Assembly: GCA_039197065.1 (NCBI GenBank)
Contig: JBCCUL010000044.1
Location: 1 to 60,886, forward strand
DNA length: 60,886 nucleotides
Source of the DNA: JANQPX01 sp039197065
GTDB lineage: Bacteria > Pseudomonadota > Alphaproteobacteria > Geminicoccales > Geminicoccaceae
Direction: 5' to 3'
Numbering within the stretch: position 1 is the stretch's first letter; each line of letters opens with the position of its first letter. The notes beneath the pieces are model-generated. The model worked only from the letters and a program-made list of their open reading frames with translations. It had not been told where the DNA came from and did no database searches. The position numbers were made by a program, and so were the translations under genes. Positions 16,602-24,587 of the stretch are shown in pieces.

Positions 16602-17684
16602 ATGGCAGAGCCGACAGCACCGCCGTCTGGAAAGGACGATTTCGAATCCGTCCTGAAGGACAGCGACACCCAGGTTGCCTCGTTCGAGCGCGAGACCCAC
16701 GGCTTCGTCGATCGCCTCCAGCATTTCCTCCACGGCAACCCGACGATGGTGCCGGTGATCGTCCTGGTGATCAGCGTCATCGCGTTTGGCGTGATCGCCG
16801 GCGGCAAGTTCTTCAGCGCCTTCAACCTCTCGCTGATCATGCAGCAGGTGTCGATCATCGGCATCCTCGCCGCAGCCCAAAGCCTGATCATCCTGACCGC
16901 CGGCATCGATCTCTCGGTGGCCGCGATCATGGTGCTCTCGTCGGTGATCATGGGCAAATTCGCGGTGGTGCTCGGCATCCCGGCCGCCATCGCCATCCCG
17001 ATCGGCTTCGCCATCGGCACGCTTTGCGGCCTGATCAACGGCCTGTTGATCACGCGCCTCAAATTGCCGCCCTTCATCGTCACGCTCGGCACCTGGAGCA
17101 TCTTTTTCGCGCTGAACCTCTGGTATTCCGGCGCCCAGTCGATCCGAAGCCAGGACATCGACGCCAATGCGCCGCTCCTCAAATTCTTCGGCGAACGTTT
17201 CGGTATTTTCGGCGCCCAGTTCACCTACGGCTCCGTCTTGATGATCGTGATCTTCGTGGTGCTTTGGTACCTCTTGAACCACACGCCCTGGGGCCGACAT
17301 GTCTACGCCATCGGGGACGACAAGGAGGCAGCCGAGCTCACCGGTATTCGCACCGATTGGACCCTTGTCTCGGTCTATGCGCTCGCCGGCCTGGTCTGTG
17401 CGATCGGTGCCTGGGCCGCGATCGGCCGGGTCGGGTCGGTGTCGCCCCAAGCGTTCTACGAAGGCAATCTGCAATCGATCACCGCTGTGGTGATCGGCGG
17501 CATTAGTCTCTTCGGCGGCCGAGGCTCGATCATGGGCCCCTTGATCGGCGCCCTCATCGTCGGCGTCTTCGAGAGCGGCCTTCGCCTGGCAGGCGTCGAC
17601 GTGCTCTGGCAGGTCTTCGCCGTCGGCTGGCTGATCATCATCGCCGTTGCCATCGACCAATGGATCAGGAAGATCTCATCATGA
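16602..17684 (+). CDS. frcC: Sugar ABC transporter permease, FrcC-type
   Basis: 360 aa inner-membrane permease of the RbsC/XylH family with a cytoplasmic N-terminus of about 50 residues and some ten hydrophobic segments. Visible motifs are LIILTAGIDLSVAAIM, LKLPPFIVTLGT and the conserved GDDKEAAELTGI loop and GGISLFGGRGS near the ATPase interface. The start has GGGAG ten bases upstream. Its TGA overlaps the frcA ATG. It works with the frcB and frcA products. Confidence 0.88.
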   Translation: MAEPTAPPSGKDDFESVLKDSDTQVASFERETHGFVDRLQHFLHGNPTMVPVIVLVISVIAFGVIAGGKFFSAFNLSLIMQQVSIIGILAAAQSLIILTAGIDLSVAAIMVLSSVIMGKFAVVLGIPAAIAIPIGFAIGTLCGLINGLLITRLKLPPFIVTLGTWSIFFALNLWYSGAQSIRSQDIDANAPLLKFFGERFGIFGAQFTYGSVLMIVIFVVLWYLLNHTPWGRHVYAIGDDKEAAELTGIRTDWTLVSVYALAGLVCAIGAWAAIGRVGSVSPQAFYEGNLQSITAVVIGGISLFGGRGSIMGPLIGALIVGVFESGLRLAGVDVLWQVFAVGWLIIIAVAIDQWIRKISS

Positions 17685-18481
17685 GTGCCGCCAGCACAGG
17701 GTCTACTCAACAACCTGTCCTTCAAGGGAAAGGTCTGGTCAAACGCTACGGCCGGGTCACCGCTCTCGATCACGCCGATTTCGAGCTGATGCCGAACGAG
17801 ATCCTCGCGGTCATCGGCGACAACGGCGCCGGCAAGTCCTCCATGATCAAGGCGGTCTCCGGTGCGGTCGTGCCCGATGAAGGCGAGATCTTGCTGGACG
17901 GCAAGCCGGTGCAGTTCAAGTCGCCGCTCGAAGCGCGGGAAGCCGGTATCGAGACGGTCTATCAGACCCTGGCGCTTTCGCCCGCCCTGACCATCGCGGA
18001 CAACATGTTCCTGGGACGCGAGATCGTGCGCGGCGGACCGCTCGGCAAATGGTTCAAAATGACCGACAAGAAGGCCATGGCCGATCGCGCCCGAACCATG
18101 CTCTCGGAACTCGGGCTCGCCACCATCCAGAACATCGATCAGGCGGTGGAGACGCTGTCCGGCGGTCAGCGGCAGGGCGTTGCGGTGGCGCGCGCTGCTG
18201 CGTTCGGCTCGAAGGTGGTGATCATGGACGAGCCGACGGCGGCGCTCGGCGTCAAGGAAAGCCGACGGGTGCTCGAACTTATTCTCGACGTGAAGGCCCG
18301 TGGCCTGCCGATCGTCCTGATCTCGCACAACATGCCCCATGTGTTCGAGGTGGCGGACCGCATCCACATCCACCGGCTCGGCAAGCGGCTCTGCGTGATC
18401 GATCCGAAGGACTTCACCATGTCCGATGCCGTCGCCCTCATGACGGGCGCCAAGGAGCCGCCGCCAGAACTCCTGCACTGA
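17681..18481 (+). CDS. frcA: Sugar ABC transporter ATP-binding protein, FrcA-type (single domain)
   Basis: 266 aa single ATPase domain with Walker A GDNGAGKSS, signature LSGGQRQG and Walker B VVIMDEPTAALG. The segment VYQTLALSPALTIADNMFLGRE replaces the usual Q-loop sequence and is characteristic of FrcA. Most ribose-type importers use a double-length ATPase, so the single domain supports the frc assignment. ATG 17681 overlaps the permease stop (ATGA) and has AGGAAG ten bases upstream. No fructokinase gene follows, unlike some rhizobial frc operons. Confidence 0.85.
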   Translation: MSAASTGSTQQPVLQGKGLVKRYGRVTALDHADFELMPNEILAVIGDNGAGKSSMIKAVSGAVVPDEGEILLDGKPVQFKSPLEAREAGIETVYQTLALSPALTIADNMFLGREIVRGGPLGKWFKMTDKKAMADRARTMLSELGLATIQNIDQAVETLSGGQRQGVAVARAAAFGSKVVIMDEPTAALGVKESRRVLELILDVKARGLPIVLISHNMPHVFEVADRIHIHRLGKRLCVIDPKDFTMSDAVALMTGAKEPPPELLH

Positions 18482-18594
18482 TGCCGCCGACGGGAGGCTG
18501 GCGCTGGTTCGCGATCACGCGGCCACGTGTCCTGTCGTCAGTGCTGGCGCATGAATACGACGTCCATAACGACAACCATTAACGATATCTCTTC

Positions 18595-18628
18595 ATGATG
18601 ATCCGCGAATATTGTCGCGGATCATCAT
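18595..18628. terminator. 14-bp perfect inverted repeat downstream of frcA
   Basis: ATGATGATCCGCGA at 18595-18608 is perfectly complementary to TCGCGGATCATCAT at 18615-18628 around a 6-base loop. No clear T tract follows, so it may end the frc operon as a stem-loop or may be a regulator dyad before the tadG-like gene. Confidence 0.45.
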
Positions 18629-18762
18629 TGATCATTAACCTTCAAGACCAACGATCATCGCCGCTTCTGTGATGCACTCCGCTATCGCCTTGGCGGAGGC
18701 ATGAAGCCACTCCGTTCAGCCTATTTTTCGCTAACTTATTGTTTGAAGTAGAAAAAAACTGG

Positions 18763-18777
18763 TTAATCAAAAACTAA
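18763..18777 (+). promoter_or_regulatory. Possible CtrA site before the TadG/TadE-like genes
   Basis: TTAA, seven bases, then CTAAC matches the CtrA consensus TTAA-N7-TTAAC with one mismatch and lies about 95 bases upstream of the tadG-like start. It is a short motif that could occur by chance. Confidence 0.25.
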
Positions 18778-18869
18778 CGCGCGTTAACACATTCCCGCTG
18801 ACCGATCCGTAAAATGCCAGACAAATGCGGCTCAACGAAGCCGTCAACTTACTGGGATAAGGTCAGCTC

Positions 18870-20216
18870 ATGCTTAACCACTTCCTGTCGTCGTCTGCCA
18901 TCTCCACTTTCCGGGGGGCCGGTGCGGTCAGCCGGAACAAGGCTGCCTCGCTGGTCAGTAACTGCCAGGGCAGTGTCGCTTCGTTCATGGGCCTCGCGGT
19001 CATTCCGATTGCCCTTGTCATCGGTCTCGCGGTCGACGGCGGGCTGGCCTATGCGACGAAGAACAAGCTTCAAGGCGCGATCGATGCCGCAGCGCTCGCC
19101 GCGGCTCGGGCGTCTACCGAAGACGGTGCCGACATCAGCGCCGATGCCACCATGTTCTTCGAAGCCAACTATCCAGACGACATCTTCGGTGGCCGCGTCA
19201 TCCGGTTCGATCCTGATTTCGATGATGAGAGCGGTGAGATCACCATCGACGCGGAAGTCGAGATTCCGACCGCCTTCATGAAGATCGCCGGTCTGCCGAC
19301 CGTGACCGTCGCCGCTACGACGGCGGCGCAGCAGCAGCTGAGCGGCTTGGAGCTCTCGCTCGTCCTCGATACGACCGGCTCGATGAAGGGCGACAAGATC
19401 AGCGATCTGAAAACGGCTGCAAACAGCTTGCTCAACATCATCTATGGCGAGGAAGAGACCGTCGACGACGTCTCGGTTTCGGTCGTGCCCTACACCACGG
19501 CCGTCAATGTCGGCACAGATCGCACCGACCTTCTGACCGGCTTCGATCCCGATGACTTCGGCAGCTTCGGATGGGGCGGTTGCGTCGAGGCGCGGAGCGG
19601 AACACGCGATCGCGATGACACGCCGCCTACGACTTCGCCATTTACGGCCTATCGCTTTCCGACCGGCAATCCCAACAAGCTTTGCACGAAGAACGAAGTC
19701 TTGCCGCTCACAGCCGAGAAGTCGGTGGTCGGCGACCATATCAAAGACCTGATCGCCGACGGCGGCACGATCAACAATATCGGCTTGAGCTGGGGATGGC
19801 GGACGATTTCACCACGCTGGCGAGGCGAGTGGGGCAGCACCGAAGCGCCGGTCGACTATGACCATCCGACCATCGCAAAGGCCATCATCTTCATGACGGA
19901 CGGTGAGACCGCCCTCGATTACGTCGGTTACTCATCCTATGGCGAGCTCAGCGACCAGCGCCTCGGCACCTCAAACGAAGATGCAGCGGAGAATGAGATC
20001 GACGATCGCATGCTGGAGAGCTGCGACCTGATCAAGGAGGAAGGGATCGAGGTCTACACGATCATGTTCGCCCTCAACAACGCACAGGTCGAACAGAACT
20101 TCCGCGCCTGCGCCAGCTCGGACGAGCATTTCTTCGATGCGCCGGATGGCGATGAGCTCGAAGCGGCCTTCAAAGAGATCGCCGGCCAGCTCACCTCGCT
20201 CCGCCTGACCCAGTAA
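18870..20216 (+). CDS. TadG-like pilus-assembly/vWA protein
   Basis: 448 aa. A Gly/Ala-rich membrane segment at about residues 39-58 (FMGLAVIPIALVIGLAVDGG) is followed by AYATKNKLQGAIDAAALAAA, the classic TadE/TadG entry motif. A von Willebrand A domain then begins LSLVLDTTGSMKGDK, with the MIDAS motif DxTxS intact, and includes AIIFMTDGET. TadG proteins are associated with Flp/Tad pilus machinery or tight adherence at the envelope. AAGG lies 10 bases before the ATG. The tadE-like gene follows 25 bases later. No other tad genes are in the window, so this is a satellite pair. Confidence 0.85.
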   Translation: MLNHFLSSSAISTFRGAGAVSRNKAASLVSNCQGSVASFMGLAVIPIALVIGLAVDGGLAYATKNKLQGAIDAAALAAARASTEDGADISADATMFFEANYPDDIFGGRVIRFDPDFDDESGEITIDAEVEIPTAFMKIAGLPTVTVAATTAAQQQLSGLELSLVLDTTGSMKGDKISDLKTAANSLLNIIYGEEETVDDVSVSVVPYTTAVNVGTDRTDLLTGFDPDDFGSFGWGGCVEARSGTRDRDDTPPTTSPFTAYRFPTGNPNKLCTKNEVLPLTAEKSVVGDHIKDLIADGGTINNIGLSWGWRTISPRWRGEWGSTEAPVDYDHPTIAKAIIFMTDGETALDYVGYSSYGELSDQRLGTSNEDAAENEIDDRMLESCDLIKEEGIEVYTIMFALNNAQVEQNFRACASSDEHFFDAPDGDELEAAFKEIAGQLTSLRLTQ

Positions 20217-20241
20217 TCCGAGCTTGGAAAGGACTTACGCC

Positions 20242-20832
20242 ATGCTGAAGTCTTTCGTGAAACGGGTTCGGGTCTATCGGGCGCTAACGTCCGCAAAGGA
20301 CGAGAAGGGCGGCGCCTTGGTCGAATTCGCCTTCGTCGCACCCTTATTCCTGGCGATCGTCCTGGCGATCATCGAGTTTTCCGGGATCACCTTTGCCCAA
20401 ACCCTCCTCGAGGGCGGGGCCGGCCAGGCGTCCCGCTTCGGCATTCTCGGATCGGTGCCCGACGGCAGCAGCCGCGAGCAGGCCATTCGTGACATCATCG
20501 AGAAAAACGCCTTCGGCGTCATCGACGCCGACGACGTCCGCCTCGAAACCCTGACCTACAACTCGTTCGCAGCGATCGGGCAGGCCGAGCCGTTCGAAGA
20601 CGCCAACGGCAATGGCAGCTTCGACGAGAACGAGATCTTCCAGGACATCAACGGCAATGGCGCCCGCGACGACGATCAGGGGCGGGCAGGGGCGGGTGAC
20701 GCCGGTCAGGTGGTTCTCTACAGGCTGACCTATGACTGGGACATCATGGTGCCGATCTTCCAGCCTTTCTTCGGTGAGCAAATTACCCTTCAGGCGACAA
20801 CTGCCGTAAGAAATGAGCCCGCCGGCTCATAA
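20242..20832 (+). CDS. TadE-like protein with internal Ca-binding-like repeats
   Basis: 196 aa. The N-terminus carries the TadE signature KGGALVEFAFVAPLFLAIVL, a class III pilin-like hydrophobic segment. Residues 121-145 contain two Asp/Asn-rich stretches (DANGNGSFDENEI and DINGNGARDDD) that look like EF-hand or dockerin-type calcium loops, an unusual insertion in TadE. ATG 20242 has AAAGGA eight bases upstream; a TTG at 20224 is less likely. It is probably cotranscribed with the tadG-like gene. Confidence 0.82.
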   Translation: MLKSFVKRVRVYRALTSAKDEKGGALVEFAFVAPLFLAIVLAIIEFSGITFAQTLLEGGAGQASRFGILGSVPDGSSREQAIRDIIEKNAFGVIDADDVRLETLTYNSFAAIGQAEPFEDANGNGSFDENEIFQDINGNGARDDDQGRAGAGDAGQVVLYRLTYDWDIMVPIFQPFFGEQITLQATTAVRNEPAGS

Positions 20833-20905
20833 GATCGGGGGGATGCAGCGTCCTGCACCGGCGTTCAAAACCATCGCCCCGGACTTGACGGATAGCCTTT
20901 GCAGA

Positions 20906-20976
20906 CTTCGAAAACTTGGCGGCATCGATCGGCTTGGGCGTTGACGGGCCAGGCCGAACGACGTGGTCATGCCACC
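20906..20976 (+). repeat. Composite repeat, copy A
   Basis: The block CGAAAACTTGGCGGCAT at 20908-20924 is followed after 37 bases by the dyad GTGGTCATGCCAC at 20963-20975. It shares both blocks and the spacing with copies at 21700, 29281 and 39001. It lies between two convergent genes (tadE-like and the kinase-like gene), in opposite orientation to copy B, so that the kinase-like gene is flanked by inverted copies. Confidence 0.6.
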
Positions 20977-20979
20977 CGG

Positions 20980-21651
20980 TCAGCTGTAGATCGTTTTCGC
21001 CGACTTCATCTCGTCGATCCTGGCAAGCGCCGCTTCGCGCGAGTCGAACAGATTGGGATCGTAGCTGTCCGATCGCGCCTCCGTTGCAGCGCCATCCTCC
21101 CCGTCATCGCGAACGCTGTAGCGCACGGTTCCGAGCGAGTGGCTGACATTGACCCGCTTGCCACGGTGGGCGAAGGCGACCCAGGCTTCCGGCCAGATGC
21201 TGCAGTCGCTGTAGTTGACGGCCAGATACCAGTCGCGGCCGGTTTCATCGATGATGTGCTCGATGACGTCATGAAAATCGTTGACGATCTCGGAATTGCG
21301 GAACGTGAAATGGCTGAAATCGATATCGATCACATCGATCTCGTTTCTTATATGGACACGCGCGGCATAGGTTCCGTAGCTGTCCTGTGACAGCCCGGTG
21401 GCCAAGAGCGGGTCCGTGCCTTGTCCGGCGGCATAAACCGTTTTCGCCAGATCCTCGACGCTCTGCTCCAGCTTGCTGCAGCCGCGCAAGGCGGTTTCCA
21501 GGAATCGCTTGCGCTCGTCACCTGACAGATCCTTGAAGTCGCGCAAAATTTCGAGCGCACCGCGCAGCGAGGTCAGCGGTGCGACGAAATCCTCCTCGAC
21601 CTTGGTGCTGAGCGCCAGGGTGGTGGGGGCATTGGGCCGTTCCTCGGTCAT
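20980..21651 (-). CDS. Histidine-kinase-like protein without phospho-acceptor histidine
   Basis: 223 aa, soluble. Residues 12-75 resemble a HisKA dimerisation helix pair (DFVAPLTSLRGALEILRDF then ERKRFLETALRGCSKLEQ). At the position of the conserved His in xHExRTPLT the sequence has Glu20 (VEEDFVAPLT). No ATP-binding domain follows; the rest is an unrecognised alpha/beta region (about residues 95-223). Three tandem GTGG...CCAC operators lie 17-62 bases upstream of ATG 21651. It may bind a response regulator or a kinase without transferring phosphate. The function is not known. Confidence 0.6.
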   Translation of the reverse strand: MTEERPNAPTTLALSTKVEEDFVAPLTSLRGALEILRDFKDLSGDERKRFLETALRGCSKLEQSVEDLAKTVYAAGQGTDPLLATGLSQDSYGTYAARVHIRNEIDVIDIDFSHFTFRNSEIVNDFHDVIEHIIDETGRDWYLAVNYSDCSIWPEAWVAFAHRGKRVNVSHSLGTVRYSVRDDGEDGAATEARSDSYDPNLFDSREAALARIDEMKSAKTIYS

Positions 21652-21667
21652 GGAAGCTGTTTCCAGC

Positions 21668-21713
21668 AGTGGCGTGACCACAAGTGGTGTGCCCACGTCA
21701 GTGGTATGACCAC
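21668..21713 (-). promoter_or_regulatory. Triple dyad operator before the kinase-like gene
   Basis: Three 14-base near-palindromes lie head to tail: AGTGGCGTGACCAC at 21668-21681, AGTGGTGTGCCCAC at 21683-21696 and AGTGGTATGACCAC at 21700-21713. The core TGGTNNGACCA resembles operators of FadR/FCD-type GntR regulators. The array is immediately upstream of the ATG at 21651. Confidence 0.5.
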
Positions 21714-21775
21714 ATCATTTCTTTCCACCGTTGACGCCTGAACAGAGGGTATGCCGCCAGGTTTTCGGGCGACGC
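21700..21775 (-). repeat. Composite repeat, copy B
   Basis: Read on the minus strand, CGAAAACCTGGCGGCAT is followed after exactly 37 bases by the dyad GTGGTCATACCAC, as in copies A and D. Here the dyad is the first of three tandem dyads leading into the kinase-like gene. Confidence 0.6.
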
Positions 21776-21838
21776 CGGGAGGACCTTCCGACGTAGTCTT
21801 ACCATCGGCGTGGTCGCCCCGCCGGTGCGGTCGCATCA

Positions 21839-22642
21839 CTAGATCGCCAGATACTGCTGACGCAGATCGGCATCGTCGAGTACGGCCTGTGAGGTGCCGT
21901 CGAAGACCACCTGACCCATGTCCAGGATGATGGCGCGATCGGCCAGGTGGAGGGCGGCGATCGCGTTCTGCTCGACGATGATCGTGGTCATGCCGAGGGA
22001 CTTGATCTGCTCCAGCGTTTTCTCGATCTCCTGAACGATGACGGGAGCGAGACCTTCGTAAGGTTCATCCAGCAAGAGGAGCTTGACGTCGCGCGCGAGC
22101 GTACGGCCGAGCGCCAGCATCTGCTGCTCGCCGCCGGAAAGGGTCGTGCCCTCCTGATTGCGGCGCTCGCCGAGCCTCGGAAACAGATCATAGATACGCT
22201 CGATCGACCAGCCGACCGGGGGAGCGATCTGCGCGAGCTTCAGGTTTTCCTCGACCGTCAAACCCTGGATGATGCGCCGGTCTTCCGGCACGAGGCCGAT
22301 GCCGGATTGCGCCGCCTGATGCGCCTTCATCTCGTGGAGCGCGTTATGGTCGAGCCAGATCTCGCCTTGCCGAAGGGTCGGATCGTCGGCGCGGGCGATG
22401 GCGCGCAGCGTCGAGGTCTTGCCGGCGCCATTGCGGCCGAGAAGGGCAACGATCTCACCCTCGCGGACATCGAAACTGACGCCCTGAACGATGTAACTTT
22501 CGCCGTAGTAGGCGTGAATATCCCAGCAGGAGAAATAGGCTGGCTGACCGCCGGCGGCGAGCGTCGGCTTGGTGCCAGGCGCCTTGGCTCCGGCCATGTG
22601 GTCGTTGTCCAGGAGCGTCTTTCGTTGGTTTGCAGTATCCAT
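21839..22642 (-). CDS. Branched-chain amino acid/urea-type ABC ATPase (LivF-like)
   Basis: 267 aa ATPase with Walker A GRNGAGKTS, signature LSGGEQQML and Walker B LLLLDEPYEGLAPV. VPEDRRIIQGLTVEENL is typical of the LivF/UrtE/FmdF branch. A 35-residue N-terminal extension precedes the domain. ATG 22642 has GGAGG five bases upstream. It is the last of five minus-strand genes (binding protein, two permeases, two ATPases) transcribed from 27029. Confidence 0.88.
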   Translation of the reverse strand: MDTANQRKTLLDNDHMAGAKAPGTKPTLAAGGQPAYFSCWDIHAYYGESYIVQGVSFDVREGEIVALLGRNGAGKTSTLRAIARADDPTLRQGEIWLDHNALHEMKAHQAAQSGIGLVPEDRRIIQGLTVEENLKLAQIAPPVGWSIERIYDLFPRLGERRNQEGTTLSGGEQQMLALGRTLARDVKLLLLDEPYEGLAPVIVQEIEKTLEQIKSLGMTTIIVEQNAIAALHLADRAIILDMGQVVFDGTSQAVLDDADLRQQYLAI

Positions 22643-22668
22643 GTTATCCTCCGCCAGGTTCGCGGCAC

Positions 22669-23424
22669 TCAAAGATGCGCGCCGCCCAGATAGGCCTCCT
22701 GGACCTTGGGATTGCCTTTGATGTTCTCGGGAAGATCCTCGGCGATGACCGTGCCCTGCGCCAGGACCGAGATCTTCTCGGCAAGCGAGAACACCACATG
22801 CATGTCATGCTCGATGACCACCATGGTCACGCCGGTTTCGGCAATGCGCTTCATCAAATCGATGGTGGCGTTGGTGTCGGCGCGCGCCATGCCGGCCGTC
22901 GGTTCGTCGAGCAGCAAAAGCTTCGGCTCCTGCACCAGGCACATGGCGAGTTCGAGGCGGCGCTTGTCACCGCGCGATAACTGTCCGGCGATGTCATGCA
23001 TCTTGCCGTCGAGACCGACGTCGGCGAGCATCGACTTCGCCTTGTCATGCAGGTCGTTCTGGCCGGAAACCGGGTTCCAGGCGTTCATCGTGAACGACCC
23101 GTCGCGCTTGGCGAAGGCGGGGATCATGACGTTCTCGATCAGGCTGAGATCGGCGAAGATCTCCGGTGTCTGAAACACCCGGCTGACCCCTGCCTGGTTG
23201 ATCTCATGGGGCTTAATGCCGAGGAGGGACTTGCCATCGAAGGTGACGGTCCCGGTGTCGGGCTCAAGACGGCCGACGAAGCAGTTCAAAAGCGTCGACT
23301 TGCCAGCGCCGTTCGGACCGATGATGGCGTGTACCTTGCCCGCATCGATCTCGAGATTGACGTTGTTCAACGCCTTCAGGCCGCCGAAGCTCTTATTGAC
23401 GTTCTTGACGGAAAGAATGGCCAT
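22669..23424 (-). CDS. Branched-chain amino acid/urea-type ABC ATPase (LivG-like)
   Basis: 251 aa ATPase: Walker A GPNGAGKST, signature LSRGDKRRLELAM (Arg for the usual Gly, a variant seen in this branch), Walker B LLLLDEPTAGM and VFQTPEIFADLSLIENVMIP. The start has GGGAGG ten bases upstream. It pairs with the LivF-like ATPase to drive import through the two permeases encoded just upstream. Confidence 0.88.
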   Translation of the reverse strand: MAILSVKNVNKSFGGLKALNNVNLEIDAGKVHAIIGPNGAGKSTLLNCFVGRLEPDTGTVTFDGKSLLGIKPHEINQAGVSRVFQTPEIFADLSLIENVMIPAFAKRDGSFTMNAWNPVSGQNDLHDKAKSMLADVGLDGKMHDIAGQLSRGDKRRLELAMCLVQEPKLLLLDEPTAGMARADTNATIDLMKRIAETGVTMVVIEHDMHVVFSLAEKISVLAQGTVIAEDLPENIKGNPKVQEAYLGGAHL

Positions 23425-23435
23425 GATCGTCCTCC

Positions 23436-24581
23436 CTAGGCCGTCGCCGGCTCGGCCGCATTGCCGCCGCCGCCGCCGAACTTGCCCCTGATCCAGTTAT
23501 GCAGCCGATTGAAGCCCTCCATCAGGCCGCCGGGCAGGAAGATGACGATCAGCATGAAGAGGGCGCCGAGCGTCAGGTGCCATCCCTCGCCGACGAACAG
23601 CGAGGTGAGGGAAACCATGGCATGCTGCAGCGTCTCCGGCAGGAAGTCGAAGAACCGCATCAGGATGCCCTCGTTGAAGGCCGAGAAGATGTTCTCGAAA
23701 TATTTGATCACGCCGGCGCCGATCACCGGGCCGAGCAAGGTGCCGGCACCGCCGAGAATGGTCATCAGCACCACCTCGCCGGACGCGGTCCACTGCATGC
23801 GCTCCGCACCGGCCAGCGGATCGGTGACCGCCATCAGGCCGCCGGCGAGGCCCGCGAACATGCCGGAGATGACGAACGCCGCCATGGCGTAGGGCCGGGT
23901 GTTGAGGCCGGTGTAGTTCATCCGGTTCTGGTTGGACTTCACGGCGCGCAGCATCATGCCGAAGGGCGAACGGAAGATGCGAAGGGTGATCAAGAAGCAG
24001 ATGATTAGGACGATGGCGCAGAAGTAGAAGCCGGGATAGCCCGTCATGGTGATGCCGAAGAAGTCCGAGGTCGGCAGAACAGCGCCGTAGTCGCGACCGA
24101 ACATCACATCGAGCACCCGCGGGTCGGACTGGGCAAGCTGCAGCCCGGTCTCGCCATTGGTTATCGGCGTCAGCACGGAATAAGCCAGGTTGTAGCTCAT
24201 CTGGGCGAAGGCGAGCGTCAGGATCGAGAAGTAGATGCCGGTGCGCCGAAGGGAGATGAAGCCGATCGCGGTGGCGAACAAACCGCCGGCAATCGTCGCC
24301 AGAATGATCGCGGGTATCGGGTTCATGCTCAGGAGCTTGAACGTCCAGACGGCGGTATAGGAACCGACGCCGAGAAAGGCGGCGTGACCGAAGGAGAGAT
24401 AGCCGGTCAGGCCGAAGAGGATGTTGAAGCCGAGTGCGAAGATCCCGAAGATCGCGAATTTCTGCAGGAGATCCGGGTATCCAGCGCCGAAGGGCGTCAG
24501 GATGATCGGACCGGCGAGCACAGCTGCAGCAAAGCAGACGAACAGGATCAGGTCGTTGCGGTCTAGGGCGAACAGGCTCAT
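23436..24581 (-). CDS. Branched-chain amino acid/urea-type ABC permease (LivM-like)
   Basis: 381 aa inner-membrane protein with about ten hydrophobic segments. Motifs include GLTGYLSFGHAAFLGVGSY near the N-terminus and the EAA-like GGAGTLLGPVIGAGV near the C-terminus. A Gly/Ala-rich tail (KFGGGGGNAAEPATA) closes the protein. It begins 6 bases after the LivH-like gene and ends 11 bases before the LivG-like gene. Confidence 0.88.
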   Translation of the reverse strand: MSLFALDRNDLILFVCFAAAVLAGPIILTPFGAGYPDLLQKFAIFGIFALGFNILFGLTGYLSFGHAAFLGVGSYTAVWTFKLLSMNPIPAIILATIAGGLFATAIGFISLRRTGIYFSILTLAFAQMSYNLAYSVLTPITNGETGLQLAQSDPRVLDVMFGRDYGAVLPTSDFFGITMTGYPGFYFCAIVLIICFLITLRIFRSPFGMMLRAVKSNQNRMNYTGLNTRPYAMAAFVISGMFAGLAGGLMAVTDPLAGAERMQWTASGEVVLMTILGGAGTLLGPVIGAGVIKYFENIFSAFNEGILMRFFDFLPETLQHAMVSLTSLFVGEGWHLTLGALFMLIVIFLPGGLMEGFNRLHNWIRGKFGGGGGNAAEPATA

Positions 24582-24587
24582 GGCGGT

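Noticed and set aside
16563..17660. A 365-codon minus-strand frame opposite frcC
   Set aside because: It is very Asp/His/Arg-rich and exactly antisense to a well-supported permease gene.
20980..21775. Kinase-like gene as the cargo of a small transposon bounded by copies A and B
   Set aside because: The copies are inverted around it, but there is no transposase, no target-site duplication that I can see, and the same repeat occurs elsewhere without cargo.
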